This document shows, piece by piece, positions 26,569-35,444 of a stretch of 64,000 nucleotides of DNA (positions within the stretch are counted from its first letter, which is position 1; each line of letters begins with the position of its first letter). The DNA comes from JACKDW01 sp964621785. Its GTDB lineage: Bacteria > Myxococcota_A > Polyangia > Nannocystales > Nannocystaceae. The position numbers and the translations under genes were made by a program. Under the pieces are notes generated by a model. That model worked only from the letters and a program-made list of their open reading frames with translations, did no database searches and was not told the origin of the DNA. The stretch is taken from NCBI GenBank assembly GCA_964621785.1, contig CAZUPD010000029.1, forward strand, positions 3,643 through 67,642. Reading direction: 5' to 3'.

Positions 26569-28802
26569 GCCGCGCCGACGCCCTGCAACACCCGTGGAGC
26601 TGGCTGCGCGGCACGGTCTTTTTGGCCCGCCGCGAGTTGCTCTCGCTGTTTGTCACCCCTTTGGCCTACCTGGTCGGGACCCTGTTTTTGCTCAACCAGG
26701 GGTGGAATTTTTCGTTGCTGCTACAAGTTCTCAACGACCCCCTGGCCGCACCTGGCCCGGTGATGCAGTTTTACTTCGGCGGCAGTTTTTTCATTTTGTG
26801 GTTGCCGGTCATCCTGTTGTGCGCGGCAGTCAGCATGCGCTTGGTCGTCGAGGAGCGGCGCCAGGGGACACTCGAGGCCCTCATGACCGCACCGCTGTCG
26901 GCCTCGCAGATCATCGTCGGAAAATTTGCAGGTGCATTTATTTTCTATGTCGGCCTGTGGCTGCCCACGCTCGCATTTTACGTGCTGCTGCGGGGGGCAG
27001 GGGTCGAGCCCGAACTCGGACCCATTTTGTCGGGCTACGCTGGAGTCCTGTTGATCGGCGGCAGTTTTCTCGCCGTCGGGGTGGTCGCCAGCACGATCGC
27101 CCGCAGCCAGTTGGCGGCCGCGATCACAACCGCGGTGACCTGTACGATCGCGCTGATGGCCGGGTTGCTAGTCGATCAGGTCGAGTCCGAGTGGATCGCC
27201 GCGGCCCTGCAATGGACGAGTTTGCTGGCGATGATGCAGGAACTCGCCCAGGGGATTGTCGACCCGCACTGGGTGTTTTTCCACCTCAGCATCACCGTGG
27301 TCCTGCTCGCGGCTGCGGTGGTGATCCTCAACCCGCGGCGCCGTTACGAGAATTTTTTTCAGTTGGTGTTGTTCGGGCTCGCCGTCGGTCACCTCGCGGT
27401 GTTTACCAGCCGTCACTGTGTGCGCGGGGACTGGACGAGCGGACGTGTCTATACATTGAGCGAGCGGGCCAACGATGTCTTGGGTGAGCTCAAGGCTCCG
27501 ATCAATGTCACGGTCGTGGTCCCGGCGACGATCGGTGCGGGCCGGCCCAACCCGCTGTTGGGAGAGCTGCGCGAGGTGTTGTTGCGGATGCGCAACGCCA
27601 CCCCCGACGGTCTGTTGCAGGTTCGGTTTTTAGATCCCGATCGCGATCGTCAACAGGCCGAGCCGATGATCCAGGACTTCGGTCTCAGCGGTCGCGAACT
27701 CGCCGACGGCGTCGTGTTGATCCGGGCGGGGCAGGGTGCTTCGCTGCGCAAGGGCCATCTGTTGCCCGATGAACTGGTGACCTATGCGACAGGCCCAGAT
27801 GTGCAGGTTTCAGGCCCGCGGGTCAAGGAGTTCCGCGGCGAAGAAGCGTTGCTCACCGAGTTTGTCAAGGTCAGCGATCCCAAGCGGTTGGTGGTCTGCT
27901 ACACGCAGGGGCACGGTGAGCCGGCATTTGACAGCTTAGAGCCCTACCGCGGGTACGCCCATTTGCGGGACCTGTTGCGCGGGGCAAACCTCGAAACCCG
28001 GCCGGCGCTGCTCGACCGCCCGACCGAATTGGCCGAGTGCGATATCTTGATGGTCGCTGGGCCCACGGGCAAGTTGCCGCTCAAACACGTCGACGCCATC
28101 GAACGCTTTGCCGAGCAGGGCGGGGAGCTGCTGTTGTTGACCGGTGCCGTGTTGATGCGCGGGGACAATGCCCTCGCCCCCCACGGGTTGGAACCACTCG
28201 CCGCCCGCTACGGGATTCGCTTTGGCGACCGGATCGTCCTCGATCCCCACACGGTGCCCGGGGCGACCCCACTCCTTGCATTTACACTCGAATACGGATG
28301 GGGGCAGCACCCGGCGACCGAGAGTTTGGTCGGGCGGGCGATGTCGCTGTCGCAGGTCCGCGAGTTGGAACTCGGCAAGCCGGCGGTGTCGCTGTTGGAG
28401 ACGACCGAAGAGAGTTGGGCCGAGTCGGAGTTGGGCGAGATTTCCCGTGGAATCGTGCCCGAGCTCGACACGACCGTCGATCGCGAGGGGCCGATTGCCG
28501 TGGCCGCAGCCGCTGAGTACGGGGGCTCACGCATGGTGGTGATCGCTTCCCAGGACTTCGCCCTCAATGCCCTGTTACGCGAGGATGTGGTTTACGATCA
28601 CGGACGCGACCTGATCCTCAATGCGATCGGGTGGTTGAGTCAGCGGGAAAGTTTGCTGGGGATCCGCGCCCGCGAGCGCGAGCACGTCAAGCTGATGTTG
28701 ATGCCGGAGCAGCTCGAGCGCATGCGGTTGATGTGTCTGTTGGGTTTACCGGGGTTTGCCGTTGGACTCGGGATCGTCGTGTTGTGGAGGAGGCGACGGT
28801 GA
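26565..28802 (+). CDS. ABC-2 permease fused to GldG-like auxiliary domain
   Basis: 745 residues; the ATG overlaps the ATPase stop. Residues about 1-260 form an ABC-2 permease with six hydrophobic segments and the motif VVEERRQGTLEALMTAPLSASQIIVGK, typical of GldF. Residues about 290-715 match the soluble GldG/IFT52-like domain (YTLSERANDVLGELKAPINVTVVV; VVCYTQGHGEPAFDS; LLTGAVLMRGDN), and a final membrane helix ends in WRRRR. GldF and GldG are usually separate proteins, so this is a fusion. TGYANNTRCA copies are at 26927 and 28277. Confidence 0.88.
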   Translation: MSRADALQHPWSWLRGTVFLARRELLSLFVTPLAYLVGTLFLLNQGWNFSLLLQVLNDPLAAPGPVMQFYFGGSFFILWLPVILLCAAVSMRLVVEERRQGTLEALMTAPLSASQIIVGKFAGAFIFYVGLWLPTLAFYVLLRGAGVEPELGPILSGYAGVLLIGGSFLAVGVVASTIARSQLAAAITTAVTCTIALMAGLLVDQVESEWIAAALQWTSLLAMMQELAQGIVDPHWVFFHLSITVVLLAAAVVILNPRRRYENFFQLVLFGLAVGHLAVFTSRHCVRGDWTSGRVYTLSERANDVLGELKAPINVTVVVPATIGAGRPNPLLGELREVLLRMRNATPDGLLQVRFLDPDRDRQQAEPMIQDFGLSGRELADGVVLIRAGQGASLRKGHLLPDELVTYATGPDVQVSGPRVKEFRGEEALLTEFVKVSDPKRLVVCYTQGHGEPAFDSLEPYRGYAHLRDLLRGANLETRPALLDRPTELAECDILMVAGPTGKLPLKHVDAIERFAEQGGELLLLTGAVLMRGDNALAPHGLEPLAARYGIRFGDRIVLDPHTVPGATPLLAFTLEYGWGQHPATESLVGRAMSLSQVRELELGKPAVSLLETTEESWAESELGEISRGIVPELDTTVDREGPIAVAAAAEYGGSRMVVIASQDFALNALLREDVVYDHGRDLILNAIGWLSQRESLLGIRAREREHVKLMLMPEQLERMRLMCLLGLPGFAVGLGIVVLWRRRR

Positions 28803-31177
28803 GCGAGCGAGGTCGCAAACCCGTGGAGCCAGAGCCCCAACAGGCCCTGCCGATCGAACAGTTTCGACCCACACGGGTCACCCTGGGGTTGTTGTTGGCG
28901 GTCGGTGTATCTGCATTTTTGGTCCACCGCGACCCGTGGGCGACCAAGCCGAGCGCGGTTCAGATGGTGTCGGTCAAGTCCGCCGACAGACGGCTGTTTC
29001 CCAACCTCGGCGAGCAAGATGTTGCACAGGCAAGTATTGAGTTGTGGCACAGCGACCGCGCCCGTGTGCGCCTGTTGCCCGACGGTGCAGGCAATCACCA
29101 GGTGTTTGCCGACGATACCCTGCTCGGGGTCGCCGAGCCCGAGGCCCTCGACGGCCTGTGGTCTTCGCTGCGGATGGCAACCACGCTGCGGGCCGTCTCC
29201 CCGCGCACCCAACTACCTGAAGCGACCGCGGGGATCGAGGTGGTGTTGGGCGGCGAGCATCTCCAGCTCGAGCTCGCCGGGCCGACTGGCGACGGCAGCG
29301 GGCACTACGGCAAATTGATGCATGAGCAAGGAAGTCTGTGGGTTGTCGAACCCGAGCTTGCGCTTGTGCTCGAGCAGGAGCCCGAAGCCTGGCTCTCCCG
29401 CCGGCTGTTGACGATGGAGCCGGCCGAGACCACGCGGGTCGAGATGACCGATGCCTCGGACGGCACGCCCCACCTCCCGCTGGTGTTGAGCCGCGGCGAA
29501 GATGGTTTGTGGCGCGCACGACATGAGGGCTCCGAGGCTCAGACGCCCGATCCTCCGGTTCCGGTGGGTCCAAAAAGTGAGCAGCTGTTGGCGACGGCGG
29601 CGGTCGAGACCCGGCTCTCGCGTCTGCTCGGGGCCCATCTCAACCCGTTTGTCGAACGCGAGCGGGTGCCCGAACAATCGCTTCAACCGTGGCTTCGGGT
29701 CGAAAATATGGCCGGGTCGGTCTCCTCGGTCAAACTCGGGCCCGAGTGTCCAGGCGATCCCGATTTGCGGGTGGTCGACCGCGGGCCGGGACTCCTCGGA
29801 TGTGTACCTACAACTTTACTCGACCCGTGGCCCCTGACCGATCCCGACAGCGGGCTGGCCGAGTCGCAACTGGTGCCCCATCCATACGCGAGGATCATCG
29901 GTGTCGATATGCGGCGGCCATCGGTTCAGAGGCTGCGCCGACGCGGTGGCGGTTGGGTGATCGAAGTCGGCGAGGCGGGCGAGGAGGCGCGGGAGGTCCC
30001 GGTATCCGAGCCCGAGGTCTACCGCTGGTACACCGAGGTTTCGGGGATTGAGGTCGCGCTCGGCGGCGGCGCATTCCGGCCGGAGATCGAGTTGGTGTTC
30101 GAGACGGATCTGGGGCGAACGCTGCGGGTCAAGTGCGGCCCTTCGACGGACTCCGGAGGCGATGACGCGAAGGACATGGCCGATGATTCTGGTCAAAGCC
30201 AGGGCGCGTCCGGCGTTCCGAAGCGAGGGGCATCCACCGAGGGGGGCGACCTGGACCGCGAAGGTTCGCAAACCAAACAGCGCCTCGGCGAAGGTGACAG
30301 GCGTGCCCGCGACGGGGCACAGAAAAACCAACGGCCAGGGCAATCGCCTGCGCCTGCGACGATGTGCCAACGCGATGACGGTCCCGTGCTCTTGGTGCGC
30401 TCGCAGATCCCAAAAAAGATTGTATTTACAGACGAAACCTTCCGCGACCGCCGGCTGACCGAGCTGGCTGTCGGCGATGTGCGGTGGCTGGAGATCGAGC
30501 CAGGGCCGCGGGCGAAGGAGATTCGTCAGAGCGTCCGCAGCGATCTCGGGATCTGGCAACTCGATGCGCCGGAGCATCCAGACGGTGGCGATGCGCTCGA
30601 CGAGGTTCGGGTCGAGGGGATGTTGGCGGCATTCGCCAGCGTGCGCGCCGAGCAGTGGGTCGACCGCCCGCTGGCGAAAACCCGGTTGCGGACGATCCGA
30701 GTGGGGCGGACACCGACGCGGACGCGGACGCCCGAAATTTCGTTGCATCTACATGAAGGATGTGTCGTCGATCTGCCTGACGTCGACCGAGCAGCCCGGA
30801 TCAGCGATGGTGATTGCACCGCGTTGCTCGAGGATGTGCTGTACATCGATCCCCTGCGCGAGTGGCTGTCGACAGCGCGTTCGCTCGAAGTTCAAGTCGT
30901 TGGAAAACCGGAGGATACGGCGAGACTCAACCAACGCGAGGGATTGTGGTACCTCGAGGGGACACAAGAGATTGTCGACGGGCCACTGCGCGACCGACTC
31001 GCGGGGTTTGATTCGTGGCGCGCGGCCGGTATCGCTGCCGGTACCCCACCCGGGCCAGCACGGGTGAAGCTCCGAATTCAGCGCCCACAAAAACCAGTGA
31101 TCGTGTTGTCGATCGGTGATAGTTGGGTGCAGCTACATCGTTCTTCGTGGTATTACCAGTCGGCCGAGAGCGGCTGA
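28799..31177 (+). CDS. DUF4340-type protein of the Gld-like ABC cluster
   Basis: 792 residues from GTG 28799, overlapping the previous stop. An N-terminal helix (VTLGLLLAVGVSAFLV, near residue 30) anchors a large periplasmic region. Position after the permease-GldG gene and the repeated beta-rich units (LWRARHEGSE, IWQLDAPEHP, LWYLEGTQEI) fit DUF4340, the usual third partner. A charged, probably disordered insert lies at about 445-520. It holds five TGYANNTRCA copies (28906, 29803, 30421, 30744, 31128), the highest number for any gene here. Function unknown. Confidence 0.75.
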   Translation: MSERGRKPVEPEPQQALPIEQFRPTRVTLGLLLAVGVSAFLVHRDPWATKPSAVQMVSVKSADRRLFPNLGEQDVAQASIELWHSDRARVRLLPDGAGNHQVFADDTLLGVAEPEALDGLWSSLRMATTLRAVSPRTQLPEATAGIEVVLGGEHLQLELAGPTGDGSGHYGKLMHEQGSLWVVEPELALVLEQEPEAWLSRRLLTMEPAETTRVEMTDASDGTPHLPLVLSRGEDGLWRARHEGSEAQTPDPPVPVGPKSEQLLATAAVETRLSRLLGAHLNPFVERERVPEQSLQPWLRVENMAGSVSSVKLGPECPGDPDLRVVDRGPGLLGCVPTTLLDPWPLTDPDSGLAESQLVPHPYARIIGVDMRRPSVQRLRRRGGGWVIEVGEAGEEAREVPVSEPEVYRWYTEVSGIEVALGGGAFRPEIELVFETDLGRTLRVKCGPSTDSGGDDAKDMADDSGQSQGASGVPKRGASTEGGDLDREGSQTKQRLGEGDRRARDGAQKNQRPGQSPAPATMCQRDDGPVLLVRSQIPKKIVFTDETFRDRRLTELAVGDVRWLEIEPGPRAKEIRQSVRSDLGIWQLDAPEHPDGGDALDEVRVEGMLAAFASVRAEQWVDRPLAKTRLRTIRVGRTPTRTRTPEISLHLHEGCVVDLPDVDRAARISDGDCTALLEDVLYIDPLREWLSTARSLEVQVVGKPEDTARLNQREGLWYLEGTQEIVDGPLRDRLAGFDSWRAAGIAAGTPPGPARVKLRIQRPQKPVIVLSIGDSWVQLHRSSWYYQSAESG

Positions 31178-31223
31178 TACGGTGGGCACGGCGGCTTCAA
31201 AAAATTGTTTGTACAATTGAAAA

Positions 31224-31243
31224 CGGCCCGCCGAGGCGAGCCG
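31224..31243. terminator. Bidirectional terminator between convergent genes
   Basis: CGGCCCGCC (31224-31232) and GGCGAGCCG (31235-31243) pair at eight of nine positions around a GA loop. On the minus strand it is followed by TTTTC and lies 20 bases beyond the lipoprotein stop; on the plus strand CTTTGAT follows. It probably serves both converging genes. Confidence 0.6.
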
Positions 31244-31262
31244 CTTTGATCGGACGTGGACG

Positions 31263-31985
31263 TCAGCCACCTTTTTTGGCGGCGTCTTTGTTGACCTTCT
31301 CGATGAGAGCTTTTTGCTCTTCTTCTTGCCGGGCAAGCTCGAGGGGGTGCCACGGCGATCCGGGCGGGGCGACCCACTTGGTCTCGCCAGTCTCGGGATC
31401 GGCGACTTTGTAGGAGTCGAACTCGAGTAGGCCGCGGGCGTCGGCAAACCCTTGATCGGAGAAACGCCGGAACTTGCCGCGGAAGGTGTACTGCTCTCCC
31501 TTGGAGAAGGTGACGTCGGGAACGTCTTTCCACCGCTTGACGTCGTACTCGGGGATCGTGAAGGAGTAACTCACGACCATCATCGCACGCTTTTTGCCCT
31601 TCTCACCCTGCTTGTCGGTGATCCAGATGTGCGGGTGCTTGGCGGGCGGACAGGTCTCACCCTCGGGGCATTCTGGAGGCTCGTAGATCTCTTGCACGTA
31701 GCCGCGAACTTCGATGATCTTCCCGGCGTCGCCCTCTTTGACGTTTTCTTCGAGGGTCTTGCGCAAACCGTAGATCGACCAGGAACCGTCTTCCCACTTG
31801 TCGGCGACCTTGCCTTCGTCGAAGTCGGGGGTCGGGGGCAACTCGACCTTGATCGCTACGTTTTCGTCGGCGACGTCGGGGTCGGGTTTGTTGTCGGCCT
31901 TTTTTTCGTCGCCGTCACAACCGAACAGAAGCGATGCGACCAGCATCGTCGGGAGCATGGGGTTGAGGAGAAAACGAGTCATCAT
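31263..31985 (-). CDS. Lipoprotein, possibly OB-fold-like
   Basis: 240 residues from ATG 31985 (or the adjacent ATG 31982). The signal ends in the lipobox LLFGC (near residue 23), followed by an Asp/Lys-rich linker. The folded part has alternating strands around KIIEVRGYVQEIYEPP, HPHIWITDKQG, AMMVVSYSFTIPEYD and QYTFRGKFRRFSDQGF, which suggests an OB-fold-like barrel. Two cysteines (ECPEGETC) may form a disulfide. The C-terminus is Glu/Lys-rich and helical. I do not know the family. It has its own promoter region and converges on DUF4340. Confidence 0.75.
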   Translation of the reverse strand: MMTRFLLNPMLPTMLVASLLFGCDGDEKKADNKPDPDVADENVAIKVELPPTPDFDEGKVADKWEDGSWSIYGLRKTLEENVKEGDAGKIIEVRGYVQEIYEPPECPEGETCPPAKHPHIWITDKQGEKGKKRAMMVVSYSFTIPEYDVKRWKDVPDVTFSKGEQYTFRGKFRRFSDQGFADARGLLEFDSYKVADPETGETKWVAPPGSPWHPLELARQEEEQKALIEKVNKDAAKKGG

Positions 31986-32140
31986 CGCCAGCGGGTCCCT
32001 CCGAGCTCCAACATGGAGCGATCGAGCGTGCCGTGGACCTGTATCACGCAAAGTCTTGGGAGTTCAAGCACTCACCCGGATATCTCACCAAGATTTCGGA
32101 CCTGGTTTGCAACGGACTGACGGCCCACCCTCGGTTGCGC

Positions 32141-32200
32141 CGATGTCCGCGCGTCCAATGGTTACGCACCTTTGCATCCCCGTTTGGAACCGTGGCAAAA
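32141..32200 (+). repeat. Dispersed intergenic repeat, copy A
   Basis: The core AATGGTTACGCACCTTTGC followed by ATCC differs at one base from copy D (44274-44296). Upstream, ATGTCC-N4-GTCCAATGGTT is shared with copy B on the other strand. Downstream, ACCGTGGCAAA is shared with 44417-44427. Noncoding. Confidence 0.75.
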
Positions 32201-32451
32201 CGCGATGTTCGACTGCGGGACAGCAATGCGGGCATGTACCGTGACGCTCACCGCGATCCGGGGTAAAGCACACCCGTGGCGGCGAAGCGGAACACGTGCG
32301 GATCCCGGAATCCGGCAGCCCGTGGATTTCCTCGACACGACACCCCGCTTGCCGATTTCGCCGATTTCGCCGAGGTCGGTCCCGGCGAATCTTGTAGGAG
32401 CGCCACCACAACCGCACTTCACGGTGCCCAACTTCGGCGCGAGACGCCGCA

Positions 32452-32467
32452 CGAGAAAAACCACGGG
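32452..32467 (+). repeat. CGAGAAAAACCACGGG upstream repeat, copy 2
   Basis: Identical to 2769-2784 and 67 bases before the start of the solute-binding protein gene. The preceding GCGCGA-N2-CG-N-CG also resembles copy 3, extending similarity to about 31 bases. Confidence 0.6.
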
Positions 32468-32533
32468 TTGCGACCGGAGATCGTTGTGCCCGCGCACTCG
32501 TCTGGACCGCACCAACGGTTCGAAAAAGGGTCG

Positions 32534-34360
32534 ATGCACGCTCCACGGAGGTCCCGAGTGGGCCTCGCACTTGGCAGGTTCGCACGCATTTTTGGAGGGT
32601 CGCACTCGCTCGCAGCGGCGATCTTTTTCGCCCTGGTCAGTTGCGGTTCGGCAGAGCCCGACAACGTGGGGTCGACCAGCGAGGGCGCGATCGAAGAAGA
32701 GGCGGAGACACAAAGCCTGGAACAGGCGCTGTCCGATCTGCGGCAGCAAGAGGCCGAGGATACGGTCGTGATCGCGGTCCCAACCCTCCCGGAGTCGCTC
32801 GATCCATTTGCGTCGCTCGACCCGTGGGGCCAGCGGATCGTCGAGGATGTGGTGTTCGAGGGGTTGATGGCGCGAACCGATCAGGGGGCGCCGTGGGCTC
32901 AGCCCGCACTCGCCGATCATTGCGTACGCAAGCTTCTCCCAAAGTCCGAAGTGGTGCTGTGCCACCTGCGGCGCGATGCGACGTTCCACGACGAGACTCC
33001 CGTGACGACCGAGGATGTCCTGTTTAGCTTCGGCCGCTACCTCGGACCGAGGTATGTCGCCGAGCGCGAACGCGAGGGCCTGGCCGGGTTGCGAAATGTC
33101 GAGCTGGCCAAGGCTCCGCTCGCAGATGACGAAACCGAGGTCGACGATCCCGGCAACTGGATTCAGATCGAGTTCGACCGACCCAATCCACTGGTGTTCG
33201 AGCGCCTGGCGGCGGTCAAGATCGTGCCGCGAGTGGTCTACCTCGACCGCAGTCACGACTTCGACAAACAACCGGTGGGCACGGGGCTGATGCGGGTCGC
33301 GTTGTTCGCCGAAGATCGGATCGTGCTCGAGCGTGTCGCCCCCCCGGGACGCCCCGGAGGTCCGGCTCCGAAGGTTGTGATCCGTGCGATCTCCGATGGT
33401 GCCCGGGCCCTCACGTTGCTGCGCCGCGGCGAGGTCCATGTGTTGGCCCAGGTATCCCCGGCACATATCCCCGACGAGCTCGGACGCCCGGGGATGGCGG
33501 CCAGGTTCCGCGGGTTTTTGGTGAGTCCACCCGAGTATGATCTGGTGCTCTACAACCTGCGTGAAGGAGCCCAGTCGCGGCAACCGATCCGCGATGCCCT
33601 CGATGCCGTGCTGCCGCGGGCCAAGTTGGCAGATGTGTACGGCGGTCAGGTGCTCGCGCTGTCGGCCCCGGTCGATCTCCACCCGCCGACCGAGATCGAT
33701 CTCGAGAAGTTGGCCGAAGATACGCAGTCCGGTGCCGGGCTCGAGTTGTGGCGGGCGGCGGCAAAGCTCGACGACGACTTGCCGCACAGACTCGAGCAGG
33801 CCGGTGCCCAACTCGACGCCCGCGGGTGGGAACTCGAACGCGGATTTCGGCGCAAACCAGGTGGGAGTTTGCGGCTCGGCCTGATGTGGGAAACCTCGAC
33901 CGGACTCGCGAGTGAGACGGCCAAGATCGTGCGCGGGGCGTGGGCCGACCTCGGCGTCCGGGTGCCCAACGTGACGGCTGGCTGGGCCTATTTGATGTTG
34001 TTGATGCGGCAAGGAAAATTCGACCTCGCCCTGGCCCGGTACGGCGAGGGCGACGATCTGTGGCCGATGTTTCACAGCCGCGGACGTCTCAATCTCACCG
34101 GAGTCAACGATCCGGTGCTCGACCAGGCGCTCGACAACTACCGCGAGGCCACGACCCCGGCACAGCGCATGACGGCGAAACAGGCCGTCGCCGAGCGTCT
34201 GTCCCAACTCAAACCGGTGTCTGTGTTGCGGGCCCCACTCGCTGTCACCCTGGTGTCCCGACAGATCCGCGGGCTTGTGTTTTCCGCCGATCGCCCGCGT
34301 CTGGACCGCTTGTGGCTGACAGCTTCGGGATCTGTGCATACGCTCGGCAACGGTCGGTGA
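32534..34360 (+). CDS. Extracellular solute-binding protein, family 5 (lipoprotein)
   Basis: 608 residues from ATG 32534. An Arg-rich signal with lipobox FALVSC (Cys near residue 36) leads to an acidic linker. The family-5 start TVVIAVPTLPESLDPFASLDPWGQRIVEDVVFEGL follows, then VLCHLRRDATFHDETPVTTEDVLFSF. Such proteins bind oligopeptides, nickel or similar ligands for ABC importers. No permease or ATPase genes are adjacent, so the ligand is unknown and it may be an orphan. Length is slightly above the usual 500-550. Confidence 0.88.
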   Translation: MHAPRRSRVGLALGRFARIFGGSHSLAAAIFFALVSCGSAEPDNVGSTSEGAIEEEAETQSLEQALSDLRQQEAEDTVVIAVPTLPESLDPFASLDPWGQRIVEDVVFEGLMARTDQGAPWAQPALADHCVRKLLPKSEVVLCHLRRDATFHDETPVTTEDVLFSFGRYLGPRYVAEREREGLAGLRNVELAKAPLADDETEVDDPGNWIQIEFDRPNPLVFERLAAVKIVPRVVYLDRSHDFDKQPVGTGLMRVALFAEDRIVLERVAPPGRPGGPAPKVVIRAISDGARALTLLRRGEVHVLAQVSPAHIPDELGRPGMAARFRGFLVSPPEYDLVLYNLREGAQSRQPIRDALDAVLPRAKLADVYGGQVLALSAPVDLHPPTEIDLEKLAEDTQSGAGLELWRAAAKLDDDLPHRLEQAGAQLDARGWELERGFRRKPGGSLRLGLMWETSTGLASETAKIVRGAWADLGVRVPNVTAGWAYLMLLMRQGKFDLALARYGEGDDLWPMFHSRGRLNLTGVNDPVLDQALDNYREATTPAQRMTAKQAVAERLSQLKPVSVLRAPLAVTLVSRQIRGLVFSADRPRLDRLWLTASGSVHTLGNGR

Positions 34361-34454
34361 ACCGCGTGACCGTGAACTTCGGCGTTTGTATGCACAATAT
34401 TTGGGGCAGGTAGGATAACCTGCTACCTCTGGCGCAAGGACAGAGGAGACCATC

Positions 34455-34622
34455 ATGGCAGCCTGGATATTGATGTTGAGCACCTTGTTGCACGGAGCCG
34501 ATCCCAGCGCGGTGATCGTGGCCGAGACCAGTGTCACAGCGGATTCAAGCCCGCGCTACGCCGGGATCGAGCAGATGTTCGCCAAATTCTCCGCCGAACA
34601 GACGCACGCTCAAAACCTGTAG
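34455..34622 (+). CDS. Small secreted or membrane peptide (55 residues)
   Basis: The ATG at 34455 follows a strong ribosome-binding site (GAGGAG, nine bases before the ATG). The N-terminus is a short signal-like segment (MAAWILMLSTLLHGADPSA), followed by a polar tail ending in FAKFSAEQTHAQNL. Its last 13 bases overlap the 3' end of the minus-strand barrel gene. Upstream, 34407-34428 can form alternative short hairpins (CAGGT/ACCTG or AGGTAG/CTACCT). No family recognised. Confidence 0.5.
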   Translation: MAAWILMLSTLLHGADPSAVIVAETSVTADSSPRYAGIEQMFAKFSAEQTHAQNL

Positions 34623-35377
34623 GCGACCCCAAACGAACCGACGAGGTAGGTCTGCAGGGCAGCCGCCGGCGTCGGGTATCGGATCGGTTGCTCGCCGAAC
34701 AGAGGACCGGTGGCACGCGAGGCCCGCGGCGTCAACACGCCATACGAACGCAGCGAGAACACAAACGCGATCCGCTGCAGGAGCACCTCTAAATTGAGCC
34801 CGACGCGGATGGTGCCCGACCCGTAAGTCTGCACTCCTTCGCCCTGTTGACTGACGTAGCCCACGCGGTTGTACAGCCCGCCGCCACCGGTATCGACTGC
34901 GAGGTGGGCGTAGCGCCCGCGGGCGACATAGAGGAGGACCCCGGCCTCGAACAGGATCAGGTCCTGAGACATTTGCAAGGTGGTGTCGCGGACACTGCGG
35001 TAGCGGACCGAGCCCGAGCGGATCCCGGTTTCGACACCGATCCAGGGGTTGGGCCGAAAGCGTGCCAACAGACCGGCGCCGCCTAGCGTGGTCGTCGCGC
35101 CCAAAAACCGCTGGTCCAGCGTCACCACCGAAGGCCGCAGCGAAGGAACCTGCATGGCAACCGCTTCGAGTCCGATCAGCACCCGCCGGGTGTGGGGGGT
35201 CCGAGGCGTGGGCCGAGGCTTCGGCACCGGTCTCAACCGCGAAGGGGGATCATCCTCCTCACCGGATCCAGGCAGGTCTTCGGTTGCCGCATCCGGAGAC
35301 GCTGCGTGGACCGACGTGCAACATCCGGCCACTGCGAGGCAGGTCAAAAGTTGCAAGTGACGCGACACGAGGGACAT
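34610..35377 (-). CDS. Predicted outer-membrane beta-barrel protein
   Basis: 255 residues. A signal with possible lipobox (LAVAGC) is followed by a Pro/Arg-rich linker and about eight amphipathic strands with alternating hydrophobics (LIGLEAVAMQV, AGLLARFRPNPWIGVETGIRSGSVRYRSV, LFEAGVLLYVARGRYAHLAVDTGGGGLYNRVGY, IRVGLNLEVLL). It ends GSFGVAYRF, with the terminal Phe recognised by BamA. The family is unassigned; it resembles small OmpA-like barrels. It converges on the small secreted ORF. Confidence 0.7.
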   Translation of the reverse strand: MSLVSRHLQLLTCLAVAGCCTSVHAASPDAATEDLPGSGEEDDPPSRLRPVPKPRPTPRTPHTRRVLIGLEAVAMQVPSLRPSVVTLDQRFLGATTTLGGAGLLARFRPNPWIGVETGIRSGSVRYRSVRDTTLQMSQDLILFEAGVLLYVARGRYAHLAVDTGGGGLYNRVGYVSQQGEGVQTYGSGTIRVGLNLEVLLQRIAFVFSLRSYGVLTPRASRATGPLFGEQPIRYPTPAAALQTYLVGSFGVAYRF

Positions 35378-35444
35378 GCGCGGCGCAAGAATAGGATCGG
35401 ATGCGCCCTTGCGATAGCCCTGTGATCGGCGTTACCCAAAGGCG

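Larger units (their letters stand above)
31986..32533. other. Repeat-rich spacer between divergent lipoprotein genes
   Basis: About 550 bases between the minus-strand lipoprotein and the solute-binding protein. It contains a copy of the AATGGTT repeat family (32141-32179) and a CGAGAAAAACCACGGG copy (32452-32467). A frame on the plus strand is open from 32276, but the first 86 codons have no signal features; the ATG at 32534 is the better start. Confidence 0.5.

Noticed and set aside
34386..34416. Promoter TTGTAT / TAGGAT before the small secreted ORF
   Set aside because: The 19-base spacer and weak -35 make it too uncertain; the TTGTATGCACA stretch is also a one-mismatch copy of the iterated motif.
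32162..34537. 791-codon minus-strand frame opposite the solute-binding protein
   Set aside because: It is antisense to a clear family-5 binding protein and spans intergenic repeats.
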